From: Aestuariivirga sp.
GTDB taxonomy: Bacteria > Pseudomonadota > Alphaproteobacteria > Rhizobiales > Aestuariivirgaceae
Assembly: GCF_020252405.1 (NCBI RefSeq)
Contig: NZ_JADCDA010000038.1
Span: 1 to 53,630 of the forward strand
Length of the DNA: 53,630 nucleotides
Direction of reading: 5' to 3'
Shown here: one piece after another, positions 8,929-16,773 of the stretch
How the letters are laid out: each line of letters starts with the position of its first letter
Numbering within the stretch: position 1 is the first letter of the stretch
Translations under genes and position numbers: made by a program
The notes under the pieces: generated by a model
Told to the model about the DNA's origin: nothing
The model's database searches: none
Seen by the model: the letters and a program-made list of their open reading frames with translations, nothing else

Positions 8929-9693
8929 TTGGGACGATTGAGCAACAAGGTGGCCCTGATTTCCGGCGGGGCCACCGGCATGGGCGGAGCGGCCTCGCGA
9001 CTCTTTGCCGCCGAGGGTGCGAAAGTCGGCATCCTCGACATCAATGCGAAGGCCGGAGCCGAGGCAGCAGCCGACATCGAACGGGCAGGCGGCAGGGCCT
9101 GCTTCGTCGAGGCCGACGTCTCCAGGGCGGACGAGGTGAAGAAGGCGGTCGATGAGGTGAGCGCCACGCTCGGCCCCATCACCGTGCTGTTCAACCATGC
9201 CGGCTCGATCGTCATCAAGCCGTTTCTCGAAACGACGGAAGAGGAGTGGGACAGGCTCACCGACATCAACGTCAAGAGCATGTTCCTTGTCACCAAGGCC
9301 GTCCTGCCGCAGATGATCGCGGCAGGCGGCGGGTCCATCGTCTGCACCTCGTCGATCTCGGCGGTGGCGGGAACGCCCATGGAAGTGCTCTATGACACCA
9401 CCAAGGGCGCCTGCCACATGTTCGCGCGGGCCATCGCGGTGGAGTTCCGGGACCGGAACATCCGCTGCAATGCCGTGTGCCCCGGTTTCGTGCGGACGCC
9501 GCACGGGCTGCGCGAAGTGGCGGAATTGCAGAAGCTTGGCGTCGATACCTCCGAGGCGGCGCTCGCCGCCCAGCAGGGCCGCATCTGCGAGCCGGAGGAA
9601 GTGGCCCGCGCGGCGCTGTTCCTGGCAAGTGACGAGGCGAGCTTCGTGAACGGCACGCACCTCTTCGTGGACAACGGCTTCACCGCCGCGTGA
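8929..9693 (+). CDS. SDR-family NAD(P)-dependent oxidoreductase
   Basis: A classical short-chain dehydrogenase of 254 residues. The Rossmann glycine motif is GGATGMGGA (about 13-21), with an acidic residue in LDIN after beta2 that favours NAD over NADP. The NHAG motif and the catalytic SSIS serine region are present, with YDTTK as the YxxxK pair. It ends with the family's C-terminal VNGTHLFVDNGFTA. The start is TTG, 2 bp after the permease stop, so it is in the same operon. The substrate is unknown; with polyol-type neighbours an alcohol or sugar alcohol is possible. Confidence 0.85.
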   Translation: MGRLSNKVALISGGATGMGGAASRLFAAEGAKVGILDINAKAGAEAAADIERAGGRACFVEADVSRADEVKKAVDEVSATLGPITVLFNHAGSIVIKPFLETTEEEWDRLTDINVKSMFLVTKAVLPQMIAAGGGSIVCTSSISAVAGTPMEVLYDTTKGACHMFARAIAVEFRDRNIRCNAVCPGFVRTPHGLREVAELQKLGVDTSEAALAAQQGRICEPEEVARAALFLASDEASFVNGTHLFVDNGFTAA

Positions 9694-9765
9694 TCCGCGC
9701 ATCAGGACATGATTGCGGGGGCGGCCAGTGGCCGCCCTGTTGTTTTCCATGTAGGATCGCGTGCC

Positions 9766-11121
9766 ATGCAGCGGGGCTTCGACATTGCGGTGATCGGCGG
9801 CGGCGTGGTGGGGCTGGCCATCCTGCGCCGCTTCGCCATGTCCGGCCTGTCATGCGTTCTGCTGGAGCGCGGCGCGGATATTCTCAGCGGCGCGTCGAAG
9901 GGCAACAGCGGGCTGCTGCACACCGGCTTTGACGCGCCGGCGGGAAGCCTCGAACTCGCTTGCATTCGCGCGGGCTATGCCGAGTATATCGATATCCGCG
10001 GGCGCCTGAACCTGCCGCTGGTGAAGAGTTCCGCCCTCGTCGTGGCGTGGTCGGAGGAAGAGCGGACGAAGCTCGCCGGTATCGTTGCCAAGGCCCATGC
10101 CAATGGCGTTGAAGATGTGCGCCCGGTCGAATCTGATGAACTGCGCCGGCTGGAGCCGCGGCTCTCGCCCGCGGCAAAGGCCGCCGTTCTGGTGCCGGGC
10201 GAGCACATCATCGACCCCTGGTCGGCCCCGCTCGCCTATGCCCATCAGGCGCTTGCCCACGGCGCGGTCATCCTGCGCGACGCGGAGGTCACCGGGGGCG
10301 AGTTCGCGCAAGGCGCATGGCGGCTCGCCAGCAAGGCCGGGCCGGTCAGCGCCCGCGCCGTGATCAATGCGGCGGGAAATTTCGGCGACCTCGTGGAAGC
10401 CATCGCGCGGCCCCCGCCCTTCACCATCACGCCGCGGCGCGGGCAGTTCGTGGTGTTCGACAAGCCCGCATCGCAGCTTGTGACGGCCATCATTCTGCCG
10501 GTGCCGTCCGATCGCACCAAGGGCGTGGTGCTGTTCCGCACCGCCTATGGCAACCTCGCCATCGGCCCCACGGCGGAAGATGTGCCGGAGCGCGAGGTGG
10601 CGGCCACCGACACCGCCACGCTCGAGCGCCTCAAGGCGCGCGCGCTGGAGATGGCGCCGTCGCTCAGCGGCATCGGCGTCAGCGCCATCTATGCCGGACT
10701 GCGGCCCGCGACGGAGCACAAGGATTATGTGATCGAAGCGCTTCCCGGGCGGTCCTGGATCACCGTGGGCGGCATCCGCTCAACCGGCCTCACCGCTTCG
10801 CTCGGCATCGCGCGGCATGTGGCGGGGCTCTATGCTTCGCATTTCGGCGCCTTGCCCTCACAACCCGATCCGATCTGGACGCCGGTGCCCAACCTCACGG
10901 AAGAGCGGCCGCGCCCCTACATGCAAGGCGGCGAGATCGCCTGCCACTGCGAGCGCGTGACGCGCGGTGAAATCGAGAGAGCCCTCGAAGGCCCGCTTCC
11001 GGCCGGAGATTTGGGCGGCCTCAGGCGCCGCACGCGCGCCATGATGGGGCGCTGCCAGGGCTTCAGCTGTTCGGCCCATGTCGAGAAGCTGTTCCGGGAG
11101 AAGACCCGTGGAGCAGCGTGA
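9766..11121 (+). CDS. GlpA-like FAD-dependent dehydrogenase with C-terminal [2Fe-2S] domain
   Basis: A DAO-fold flavoprotein of 451 residues. The N-terminal FAD motif is DIAVIGGGVVGLA (about 6-18), followed by an NSGLLHTGFD substrate-side motif. The C-terminal extension is a BFD-like iron-sulfur domain with four cysteines (CHC near residue 392 and CQGFSC near 435), as in GlpA-type glycerol-3-phosphate dehydrogenases. I chose the ATG at 9766, where AGGA precedes it by 9 bp; upstream in-frame codons have no such site. It overlaps the next flavoprotein by 14 bp. Together with that protein and the glycerol-kinase-like enzyme, it resembles the Thermotoga-type glycerol catabolic set. The substrate is inferred as glycerol 3-phosphate or a related polyol phosphate. 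Confidence 0.82.
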   Translation: MQRGFDIAVIGGGVVGLAILRRFAMSGLSCVLLERGADILSGASKGNSGLLHTGFDAPAGSLELACIRAGYAEYIDIRGRLNLPLVKSSALVVAWSEEERTKLAGIVAKAHANGVEDVRPVESDELRRLEPRLSPAAKAAVLVPGEHIIDPWSAPLAYAHQALAHGAVILRDAEVTGGEFAQGAWRLASKAGPVSARAVINAAGNFGDLVEAIARPPPFTITPRRGQFVVFDKPASQLVTAIILPVPSDRTKGVVLFRTAYGNLAIGPTAEDVPEREVAATDTATLERLKARALEMAPSLSGIGVSAIYAGLRPATEHKDYVIEALPGRSWITVGGIRSTGLTASLGIARHVAGLYASHFGALPSQPDPIWTPVPNLTEERPRPYMQGGEIACHCERVTRGEIERALEGPLPAGDLGGLRRRTRAMMGRCQGFSCSAHVEKLFREKTRGAA

Positions 11122-11974
11122 CGTCGTCATCATCGGCGGCGGACCGGCCGGACTTTCCGCGGCGCGGCGGCTTTCCGAACTCGGCATCGCCGCCACCGTG
11201 CTGGAGCGCGAACAGCAAGCGGGCGGCGCGCCGCGCCATTGCGGGCACCTGGGGTTCGGCTGGGAGAGCCACCGCCGGATCTGGACCGGCCCGCGCTTCG
11301 CCGAACGGCTGCGAACCGATTCGGCAAACCTCGACCTGCGCACCGGCCACACGGTGCTGGGCATCGACGGCAACGTGCTGCGCGTTCTGAACCAGCGCGG
11401 CATCAGCGAGATGGCGGCGGGCAAGATCATCCTCGCCACCGGCACGCGCGAGACGCCGCGCAGCGCCCGCCTGGTCGGCGGCTCAAGACCGCGCGGCGTG
11501 ATGACCACGGGTGCCCTGCAGGCCCATGTCTATCTGCAGAACTTCAAGCCGTTCGAAAGGCCCGTCATCATCGGCAGCGAATGGGTGTCCTTCTCCGCCA
11601 TCCTCACCTGCCGCCACATCGGCGTCAGGCCGGTTGCGATGATCGAGGCGAAGGACCGCATCTCCGCACCGCGGCCCGGCGGTCTGCTGGCGAGGCTGAT
11701 CTATGGCGTTCCGGTGTGGACAGGCACCAGGCTCATCGCCATCGACGGGCGCACCGGGGTCGAGGCGGTGGAGATCGAGCGCCACGGCCGCCATGCGCGC
11801 ATTGCCTGCGACGGCGTGATTTTCACTGGCGAATGGGCGCCCGAGGCCGCGCTGCTGGTGAACCGGCCGAAGGTCACGCTCGCCGGCAATGTCCATGGTG
11901 ACCTCAAGACGTCCGGCGCCTGCTGGCGCGAGGGCCGCGCCATTGCGGAACAGGTTGCAAGGGGACAGGCATGA
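11108..11974 (+). CDS. FAD/NAD(P)-dependent oxidoreductase, GlpB-like electron-transfer partner
   Basis: A 288-residue flavoprotein of the pyridine-nucleotide-disulfide reductase superfamily. The FAD motif is VVIIGGGPAGLSAARRL at the N-terminus, the ATG motif is IILATGTRETPRSAR near residue 120, and the second nucleotide region follows. There is no CxxC redox pair. It resembles the small FAD partner found next to GlpA-like dehydrogenases and opine oxidase alpha subunits. The start is GTG at 11108, overlapping the upstream gene, so translation is coupled. It probably passes electrons from the GlpA-like protein to a carrier; this role is inferred from neighbours. Confidence 0.78.
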   Translation: MEQRDVVIIGGGPAGLSAARRLSELGIAATVLEREQQAGGAPRHCGHLGFGWESHRRIWTGPRFAERLRTDSANLDLRTGHTVLGIDGNVLRVLNQRGISEMAAGKIILATGTRETPRSARLVGGSRPRGVMTTGALQAHVYLQNFKPFERPVIIGSEWVSFSAILTCRHIGVRPVAMIEAKDRISAPRPGGLLARLIYGVPVWTGTRLIAIDGRTGVEAVEIERHGRHARIACDGVIFTGEWAPEAALLVNRPKVTLAGNVHGDLKTSGACWREGRAIAEQVARGQA

Positions 11975-13392
11975 GGGTCGCCGCGGTCGATCAGGGCACG
12001 ACGGGCACCAAGTCCTGCGTCTGCGACGGTGAAGGCGCACTGGCCTCCGTCGCCGCCTTCGAGCATGCGCAGTTCTATCCGCGGCCCGGCCATGTGGAGC
12101 ACAATCCGGAAGAGCTGCTGCGTCACGTCACCGGGGCGATTGCCGCGGCGGGCAAGGTTGATGCGATCGGCATCGACAACCAGGGTGAAACCGTCATCGC
12201 CTGGGACGCGGCGACGGGCCGCCCCATCCACAATGCCATCGTCTGGCAGGATGATCGCACCAGTGCGGTCACCGGGCGATTGAAGGCCGAAGGCGCGGAG
12301 GAGCTCACGCGGGCCATCGCGGGCCTGCCGCTCGACCCCTATTTCTCCGCCGCCAAGCTGCGCTGGTTCATCGACCATGTGCGGGAGGCGAAGGAGCTGC
12401 TGCGCGGGAAGCGCCTGCGGCTCGGCACGTCGGACGCCTTCTTCCTGGCGCGGCTCACCGGCGAATTCGCCACCGACGTCACCACTGCCTCGCGCACCAG
12501 CCTGATGTCGCTCGACACCTTCCAGTGGGACGAGAGGCTCTGCGATCTCTTCGGCGTGCCGATGGAGTGCCTGCCGGAGATCAGGCCTTCGACCGGACCC
12601 TTCGGCGCGCACCGGGGCGTGCCGGTCACCGCGAGCCTGGTCGACCAGCAGGCGGCGCTTTATGGCCACGGCTGTGCGGCGGCGGGCGACGTGAAGATCA
12701 CCTTCGGCACCGGCGCCTTCGCGCTCGCCATTGCCGGGGCGGAGCGGGTGAACGGCAGCCGCTTCGGCATCGTGCCCACGGTGGCGTGGCAGCAGCGGGC
12801 GGAGAAGCCGCACTTCGCGCTGGAGGGCGGCGTCTACAATGCGGCCTCGGCGGTGAACTGGGCGAGGCAGCTTGGCCTGTTCGCCGACTATGCGGAGATC
12901 GGCCATTTCGACAAGCCGCCCGCCATCCTGCGCGGCCTGGCCTTCGTGCCCGCTCTCTCCGGGCTTGCCTGCCCGCATTGGGACCGTTCGGCGGCGGGCC
13001 TGTGGATCGGGCTCGCGCTCGACACGACGCGCGCCGACCTGATGCAGAGCCTGATCGAGGGCGTGGCGCTGCGTGCGGGGGAGGTGATCGCCGCGCTGGG
13101 CGAGCTGCTGCCGCTCGCTGCGGCCATCTCCGTCGATGGCGGCATGGCGCGCAATCCCTACCTCCTTCAGGTGCTGGCCGATGTGACGGGGCGGACCATC
13201 GTGGTCCCGTCCGCCACCGGCCTCACGGCGCTGGGAACCGCCCGCATGGCGATGCGGGGGTTGGGGGTGGCAACTCTTCCCGAGTTGCCGCCGCCCGCCA
13301 GCAGTGTGAGGCCGGTGGGGACCTATGGCGCCCAGGCGCGCAGCCGCTTCGCCACAGCGGTAACGCGCGCGCGGGGCTGGAAGGAAGCCTGA
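11971..13392 (+). CDS. FGGY-family kinase, glycerol kinase-like
   Basis: A sugar/polyol kinase of 473 residues with strong glycerol-kinase features: DQGTTGTKS at the N-terminal phosphate-1 site, YPRPGHVEHNPEELL, IGIDNQGETVIAWDAATGRPIHNAIVWQDDRT, and the C-terminal adenosine motif VDGGMARNPYLLQVLADVTG. It starts in an ATGA overlap with the FAD partner and ends the operon 4 bp before a convergent GNAT gene. It likely phosphorylates glycerol or a close polyol before oxidation by the two upstream flavoproteins. It is somewhat shorter than classical GlpK (about 500), so the exact substrate is open. Confidence 0.83.
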   Translation: MRVAAVDQGTTGTKSCVCDGEGALASVAAFEHAQFYPRPGHVEHNPEELLRHVTGAIAAAGKVDAIGIDNQGETVIAWDAATGRPIHNAIVWQDDRTSAVTGRLKAEGAEELTRAIAGLPLDPYFSAAKLRWFIDHVREAKELLRGKRLRLGTSDAFFLARLTGEFATDVTTASRTSLMSLDTFQWDERLCDLFGVPMECLPEIRPSTGPFGAHRGVPVTASLVDQQAALYGHGCAAAGDVKITFGTGAFALAIAGAERVNGSRFGIVPTVAWQQRAEKPHFALEGGVYNAASAVNWARQLGLFADYAEIGHFDKPPAILRGLAFVPALSGLACPHWDRSAAGLWIGLALDTTRADLMQSLIEGVALRAGEVIAALGELLPLAAAISVDGGMARNPYLLQVLADVTGRTIVVPSATGLTALGTARMAMRGLGVATLPELPPPASSVRPVGTYGAQARSRFATAVTRARGWKEA

Positions 13393-13396
13393 GCCT

Positions 13397-13921
13397 TCAG
13401 GCCGCTTCCCGCCGAAGCGCCTCGAGCCGGCCGCAGCCGGCAACCAGGCCTTCAGCACCATCAAGGGCGCCGGGGATCAGCTCGACGCCGAGGAAGCGCG
13501 CACGATCCACCGGGCCGGGCAGATGCAGATCCGCCACGAGAGTCCCCGTGAAGCCAAAGCGCGCATAATAGGGCGCATCACCCACCAGGATGATGGCCGC
13601 ATGGCCCAGCCTCTTCGCCTCCGCCATGGCATGGCGCATCAGCGCCGCACCAATGCCCTTGCCCTGCTGCCCACAGTCGACGGCCAGCGGCCCGAGGAAC
13701 AGCGCGCGGCCGGCCGAACCCGCGACCACGTCCCACAGGCGGATGGTGCCGGCAAGCTTGCCCTTCGCATCCACCGCGGTGAAGGCGAGGCCTTCCGACG
13801 GCAGACGGCCCTCACGAAGGCGCTCGGAGGTCTTGCGGCGGCGCGTCTTACCGAAGGCTTTGTCGAGCAGGCGCTCGCGGGCGGCGGTGTCGGCGGCGGT
13901 TTCGGCGCGGATCATGGTCAT
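13397..13921 (-). CDS. GNAT-family N-acetyltransferase
   Basis: A 174-residue GNAT acetyltransferase. The acetyl-CoA-binding motif A is visible as LFLGPLAVDCGQQGKGIGAALMRHAM (about 77-102), followed by the APYYARFGF motif common to the YhbS-like subgroup. I chose the ATG at 13921 because AGGAAGGG precedes it; longer frames lack a site. It converges on the kinase gene with only 4 bp between stops. The acceptor is unknown. Confidence 0.85.
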   Translation of the reverse strand: MTMIRAETAADTAARERLLDKAFGKTRRRKTSERLREGRLPSEGLAFTAVDAKGKLAGTIRLWDVVAGSAGRALFLGPLAVDCGQQGKGIGAALMRHAMAEAKRLGHAAIILVGDAPYYARFGFTGTLVADLHLPGPVDRARFLGVELIPGALDGAEGLVAGCGRLEALRREAA

Positions 13922-14026
13922 GGGAAAACCCTTCCTGTCATCCCGGCGGATACGCGCCGGAAACCAAAGAAACTGGAGGTCCCCCGGCACGGCACCGGGG
14001 GCGACTGGAGCGTGAGTGACGTCACA

Positions 14027-14071
14027 GCATGATCCGCAAAAGCGGAACCCGCTTTTGCGACGAGGTCATGC
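14027..14071. repeat. Dispersed 45-bp palindromic repeat, copy B
   Basis: Inverted relative to copy A at 4458-4502, with 41 of 45 matches. The core CCGCAAAAGCGGAACCCGCTTTTGCG is self-complementary around GCAAAAGCGG / CCGCTTTTGC. It ends 1 bp before the stop of the decarboxylase gene and could also act as its transcript-end hairpin. Confidence 0.78.
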
Positions 14072-14072
14072 A

Positions 14073-15209
14073 CTAAATGACGTAGGACTTGAGCGGCGCG
14101 AAACCGTTGAAGGCGACGGCCGCATAGGTCGTCGTGTAGGCGCCGGTGGCCTCGATCAGAACCTCGTCACCCACCGTGAGAGTCACGGGAAGGTCGTAAG
14201 GCGTCTTCTCGTAGAGCACGTCGGCCGAGTCGCAGGTGGGTCCCGCGATCACGCAGGGGGCCTTCCCGTCGGCATCCTTCGCCGTCACGATCGGGTAGCG
14301 GATTGCCTCGTCCATGGTCTCGGCGAGGCCGCCGAACTTGCCGATGTCGAGGTAGACCCAGCGGTGATTGTCGTTGGCGTGCTTCTTCGAGATCAGCACC
14401 ACCTCCGCCTTCACCACGCCCGCATTGCCCACCATGCCGCGGCCCGGCTCGATGATCGTCTCGGGGATCGCGTTGCCGAAGTGCCTGGTCAGCGCCTCGT
14501 GGATGGCGTTGGCATAGCTCCCCGTGCCGGGCACCTCCTTCAGGTACTTGGCCGGAAAGCCGCCGCCGAGGTTCACCATCTTCAGGGTGATGCCGCGCGC
14601 CTGCATGGCATCGAAGATCGCCTTCGACTCTTCCAGCGCGGAGTCCCAGGCAGCGAGCCTGGTCTGCTGCGAGCCGACATGGAAGGAGATGCCATAGGCC
14701 TCGAGGCCCAGCTTGTGGGCATGCATCAGCACGTCCACCGCCATGGCGGGCTCGCAACCGAACTTGCGCGATAGCGGCCACTCGGCGCCGGCGCCATCGG
14801 TGAGGATGCGGCAGAACACGCTTGCGGCAGGGGCCGCGCGCGCCACTTTTTCCACTTCCTCACCTGAATCGACGGCGAAGAGCCTGACACCGAGCTGGTG
14901 AGCGCGGGCGATGTCGCGCTCCTTCTTGATGGTGTTTCCGAAGGAGATGCGGTCGGGCGTGGCGCCGGCGGCGAGCGCCATCTCGATTTCCGGCACCGAG
15001 GCGGTGTCGAAGCAGGAGCCCATGGAGGCCAGCATCCTCAAAATCTCCGGCGCCGGGTTGGCCTTCACCGCATAGAAGATGCGGGTGTCGGGCATGGCGC
15101 GGCGGAAGGCGCGGTAGTTGTCGGCAATGACTTCGAGGTCGACCACGAGGCAGGGGCCTTCGGGACGTCGGTCACGCAGGAAATCGAGAATGCGGGCGGT
15201 GGCGGCCAT
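14073..15209 (-). CDS. Type III PLP decarboxylase (ornithine/lysine decarboxylase)
   Basis: An alanine-racemase-fold decarboxylase of 378 residues, the eukaryote-like ODC group (group IV). It makes putrescine from ornithine, or cadaverine from lysine. The PLP lysine is in FYAVKANPAPEIL (Lys49). SFHVGSQ, the glycine loop NLGGGFPAKY, EPGRGMVGNAG and the active-site Cys in GPTCDSADVLYE are all present. I chose the ATG at 15209 with GGGGAG 8 bp upstream. It has an unusually long upstream region that may be a regulatory leader. Substrate preference within the group cannot be read from sequence; ornithine is the default. Confidence 0.9.
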   Translation of the reverse strand: MAATARILDFLRDRRPEGPCLVVDLEVIADNYRAFRRAMPDTRIFYAVKANPAPEILRMLASMGSCFDTASVPEIEMALAAGATPDRISFGNTIKKERDIARAHQLGVRLFAVDSGEEVEKVARAAPAASVFCRILTDGAGAEWPLSRKFGCEPAMAVDVLMHAHKLGLEAYGISFHVGSQQTRLAAWDSALEESKAIFDAMQARGITLKMVNLGGGFPAKYLKEVPGTGSYANAIHEALTRHFGNAIPETIIEPGRGMVGNAGVVKAEVVLISKKHANDNHRWVYLDIGKFGGLAETMDEAIRYPIVTAKDADGKAPCVIAGPTCDSADVLYEKTPYDLPVTLTVGDEVLIEATGAYTTTYAAVAFNGFAPLKSYVI

Positions 15210-15303
15210 CTGGGTATCTCCCCGAATCAAAAATATGCGTTGCCTGAATCGGTATGATGACAGCCGTTCCACGCTGTGGAGACGTGGAGACGCGCAGGCT
15301 CAT
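15172..15303 (-). CDS. Possible 43-residue leader ORF overlapping the decarboxylase start
   Basis: An ATG at 15303 opens a 43-codon frame that runs across the decarboxylase start in another frame and stops at 15172. It begins MSLRVSTSPQR. Upstream ORFs that regulate polyamine genes are known in other bacteria. Here support is only the position and overlap; the ribosome binding site (AAGG, 11 bp away) is weak and there is no comparative evidence. Confidence 0.2.
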   Translation of the reverse strand: MSLRVSTSPQRGTAVIIPIQATHIFDSGRYPDGRHRPHSRFPA

Positions 15304-15505
15304 ACTGACGTTCGCCTTGGCTTGATCGGGACTGTCCCAATCGCACATGGGGCAATGATAGTGGCGCCTCTCAGTAACCCCGGCCTTTGGAGGAGCCGGC
15401 AGAGACCAAAAAGCCCGCACCGTCGTTGCTTTGGGGAAATCCTTGGGGCACGTGCGACTTTGGGCGAGCGCGATATGTTCCTGTTCGCCGTCACATGCAA
15501 GGATT
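15210..15505 (-). promoter_or_regulatory. Long 5' region of the decarboxylase, possible speF-type leader RNA
   Basis: About 300 bp between the decarboxylase and the upstream gene contain no convincing coding sequence but several hairpins when read on the minus strand. The best is GATTGGGA-CAG-TCCCGATC at 15324-15342 (8 pairs, 3-nt loop). Others are CCGGC/GCCGG near 15380-15400 and CCACG/CGTGG at 15269-15287. A structured RNA named speF (Rfam) is known upstream of ornithine decarboxylase genes in Alphaproteobacteria. The position fits, but I cannot check the consensus. Confidence 0.35.
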
Positions 15506-15530
15506 TTTTGCCCGCGCGGGCAAAATTTTT
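15506..15530 (-). terminator. Palindromic terminator after the ynj-like operon
   Basis: TTTTGCCCGCGCGGGCAAAA at 15506-15525 is a perfect 20-bp palindrome with T-runs on both sides (tttttt to the left, ttttt to the right). It therefore can end transcripts from either strand. It directly follows the minus-strand CDP-alcohol phosphatidyltransferase stop at 15531. Confidence 0.75.
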
Positions 15531-16136
15531 TCAGCCGAAGGCCTTCCAGCCGGCATGGAGCCGCATCGCAGCCGTCAGTGCGCAGAGCGACGCGTAGACA
15601 TAGGCCAGCGCGGCGAAGTGCGAGGGAAAGAGGCACATGGCGAGGAAGCAGAGAATTGTCTCCGTGCCCTCGGTCAGGCCGCCGAGGTAGTAGAAGGCCT
15701 TCGAGGGATAGGCCGCGCTCTTGAGGCCGCGCTTTTCCGCCAGCACGGCGAAGGCGAGGAAGCTTGTCCCCGTCACCACGAAGGCGGCGAGCAGCACGGC
15801 GGCGGCCAGCGCGTTCGCCGCGGGATCCGCCACGCCAAAGGCCAGCGGGATCGCGGCGTAGAAAACGAAGTCGAGCGAGATGTCGAGGAAGGCCCCGCGC
15901 TCCGATGAGGAAGAGAGCCGCGCCAGCGCGCCGTCGATGCCGTCGAGCGCCCGGTTGACGAGCAGCGGAAGCACAGCGATCAGGCTGTGGCCGAAAGCCA
16001 CCAGCAGAGCCGCTGCCAGGCCCAGCGCGAAGCCCGCAAGCGTCGCCTGGTCCGCCGTGACGCCAAGCCGCGCCAGCGCGGCGGCGGCCCTGTCCACGGC
16101 CGGCTTCGCGAGCTTCAGGGCGAGGCGGTCAAGCAT
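15531..16136 (-). CDS. ynjF: CDP-alcohol phosphatidyltransferase family protein (YnjF-like)
   Basis: An integral membrane enzyme of 201 residues that carries the CDP-alcohol phosphotransferase signature DGxxARx8GxxxDxxxD, seen as DGALARLSSSSERGAFLDISLD (about 67-88), with about five or six hydrophobic segments. The family transfers a phosphatidyl or similar group from a CDP-linked donor to an alcohol. The gene overlaps the end of the ABC ATPase gene and completes a ynjBCD-ynjF-like order, as in E. coli (where ynjE also intervenes). The acceptor alcohol is unknown. The operon ends at a strong palindromic terminator. Confidence 0.82.
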   Translation of the reverse strand: MLDRLALKLAKPAVDRAAAALARLGVTADQATLAGFALGLAAALLVAFGHSLIAVLPLLVNRALDGIDGALARLSSSSERGAFLDISLDFVFYAAIPLAFGVADPAANALAAAVLLAAFVVTGTSFLAFAVLAEKRGLKSAAYPSKAFYYLGGLTEGTETILCFLAMCLFPSHFAALAYVYASLCALTAAMRLHAGWKAFG

Positions 16137-16773
16137 GGTTCACGCGGCCTTCCCTCAGCAGCAGCACGCGGCCGCTTTGGGGCGCGTCGGCCTTGTCATG
16201 GGTCACCATCAGGCAGGGAATGCGCCGCGCCGCGATGTGCTCAAACACGAAGCTCCGCATCGTCTGGCGCAGATCGGCGTCAAGCTTGCTGAAGGGCTCG
16301 TCCAGCAGCATGGCGCGGGGCTCCGCCACCAGCGCGCGCATCAGCGCCACGCGGGCGCGCTGTCCGCCGGACAGCGTATTCGGCGGCCGGTCGCCGAAAC
16401 CCAGGAGCCCGGCCTCCGCCAGCGCCGCCGCCACCTTGGCCAGCCGTTCGGGCCGCGGGCCCCGGGGCATGCCGAACAGCAAATTCTCCGCCACTGTGAG
16501 GTGCGGAAAGAGGAGATCGTCCTGGAACAGCCGCCCGATGCGCCGCTTCTCGGGAGGCAGGCCGTCGAGCGCCACGCCATCGAGGCTCACCTGGCCCATG
16601 GCGGTGAAGGGCGGCTCCAGGTCACCTGCCACATGCGAGAGCAGCGTCGACTTGCCAGACCCGCTGACGCCCATCAGCGTCACCGTCTCGCCCGGCTCAA
16701 TGTCAAGCGACAGCGGCTGGATCAGCGGCCTGCCGGAGAGCTGGATCGACACATTCTCCAGCCTCAGCGCCAT
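16129..16773 (-). CDS. ynjD: ABC transporter ATP-binding protein (YnjD-like)
   Basis: An ABC ATPase of 214 residues. Walker A is GVSGSGKST (about 35-43), the signature is LSGGQRARVAL, Walker B is RAMLLDEPFSKLD, and the switch His is in MVTHD. Short length and sequence resemble YnjD of E. coli. I chose the ATG at 16773, just inside the permease gene's end, giving a short overlap typical of this operon. It would energise import by the upstream permease with the substrate-binding protein. The substrate of this system is not known. Confidence 0.88.
   Translation of the reverse strand: MALRLENVSIQLSGRPLIQPLSLDIEPGETVTLMGVSGSGKSTLLSHVAGDLEPPFTAMGQVSLDGVALDGLPPEKRRIGRLFQDDLLFPHLTVAENLLFGMPRGPRPERLAKVAAALAEAGLLGFGDRPPNTLSGGQRARVALMRALVAEPRAMLLDEPFSKLDADLRQTMRSFVFEHIAARRIPCLMVTHDKADAPQSGRVLLLREGRVNHA

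Noticed and set aside
11701..13464. 587-codon minus-strand frame over the FGGY kinase
   Set aside because: Shadow of the kinase; no motif, and the kinase is unmistakable.
15210..15505. SAM-II or other metabolite riboswitch before the decarboxylase
   Set aside because: No recognised riboswitch core could be seen; only generic hairpins and the position support a leader RNA.
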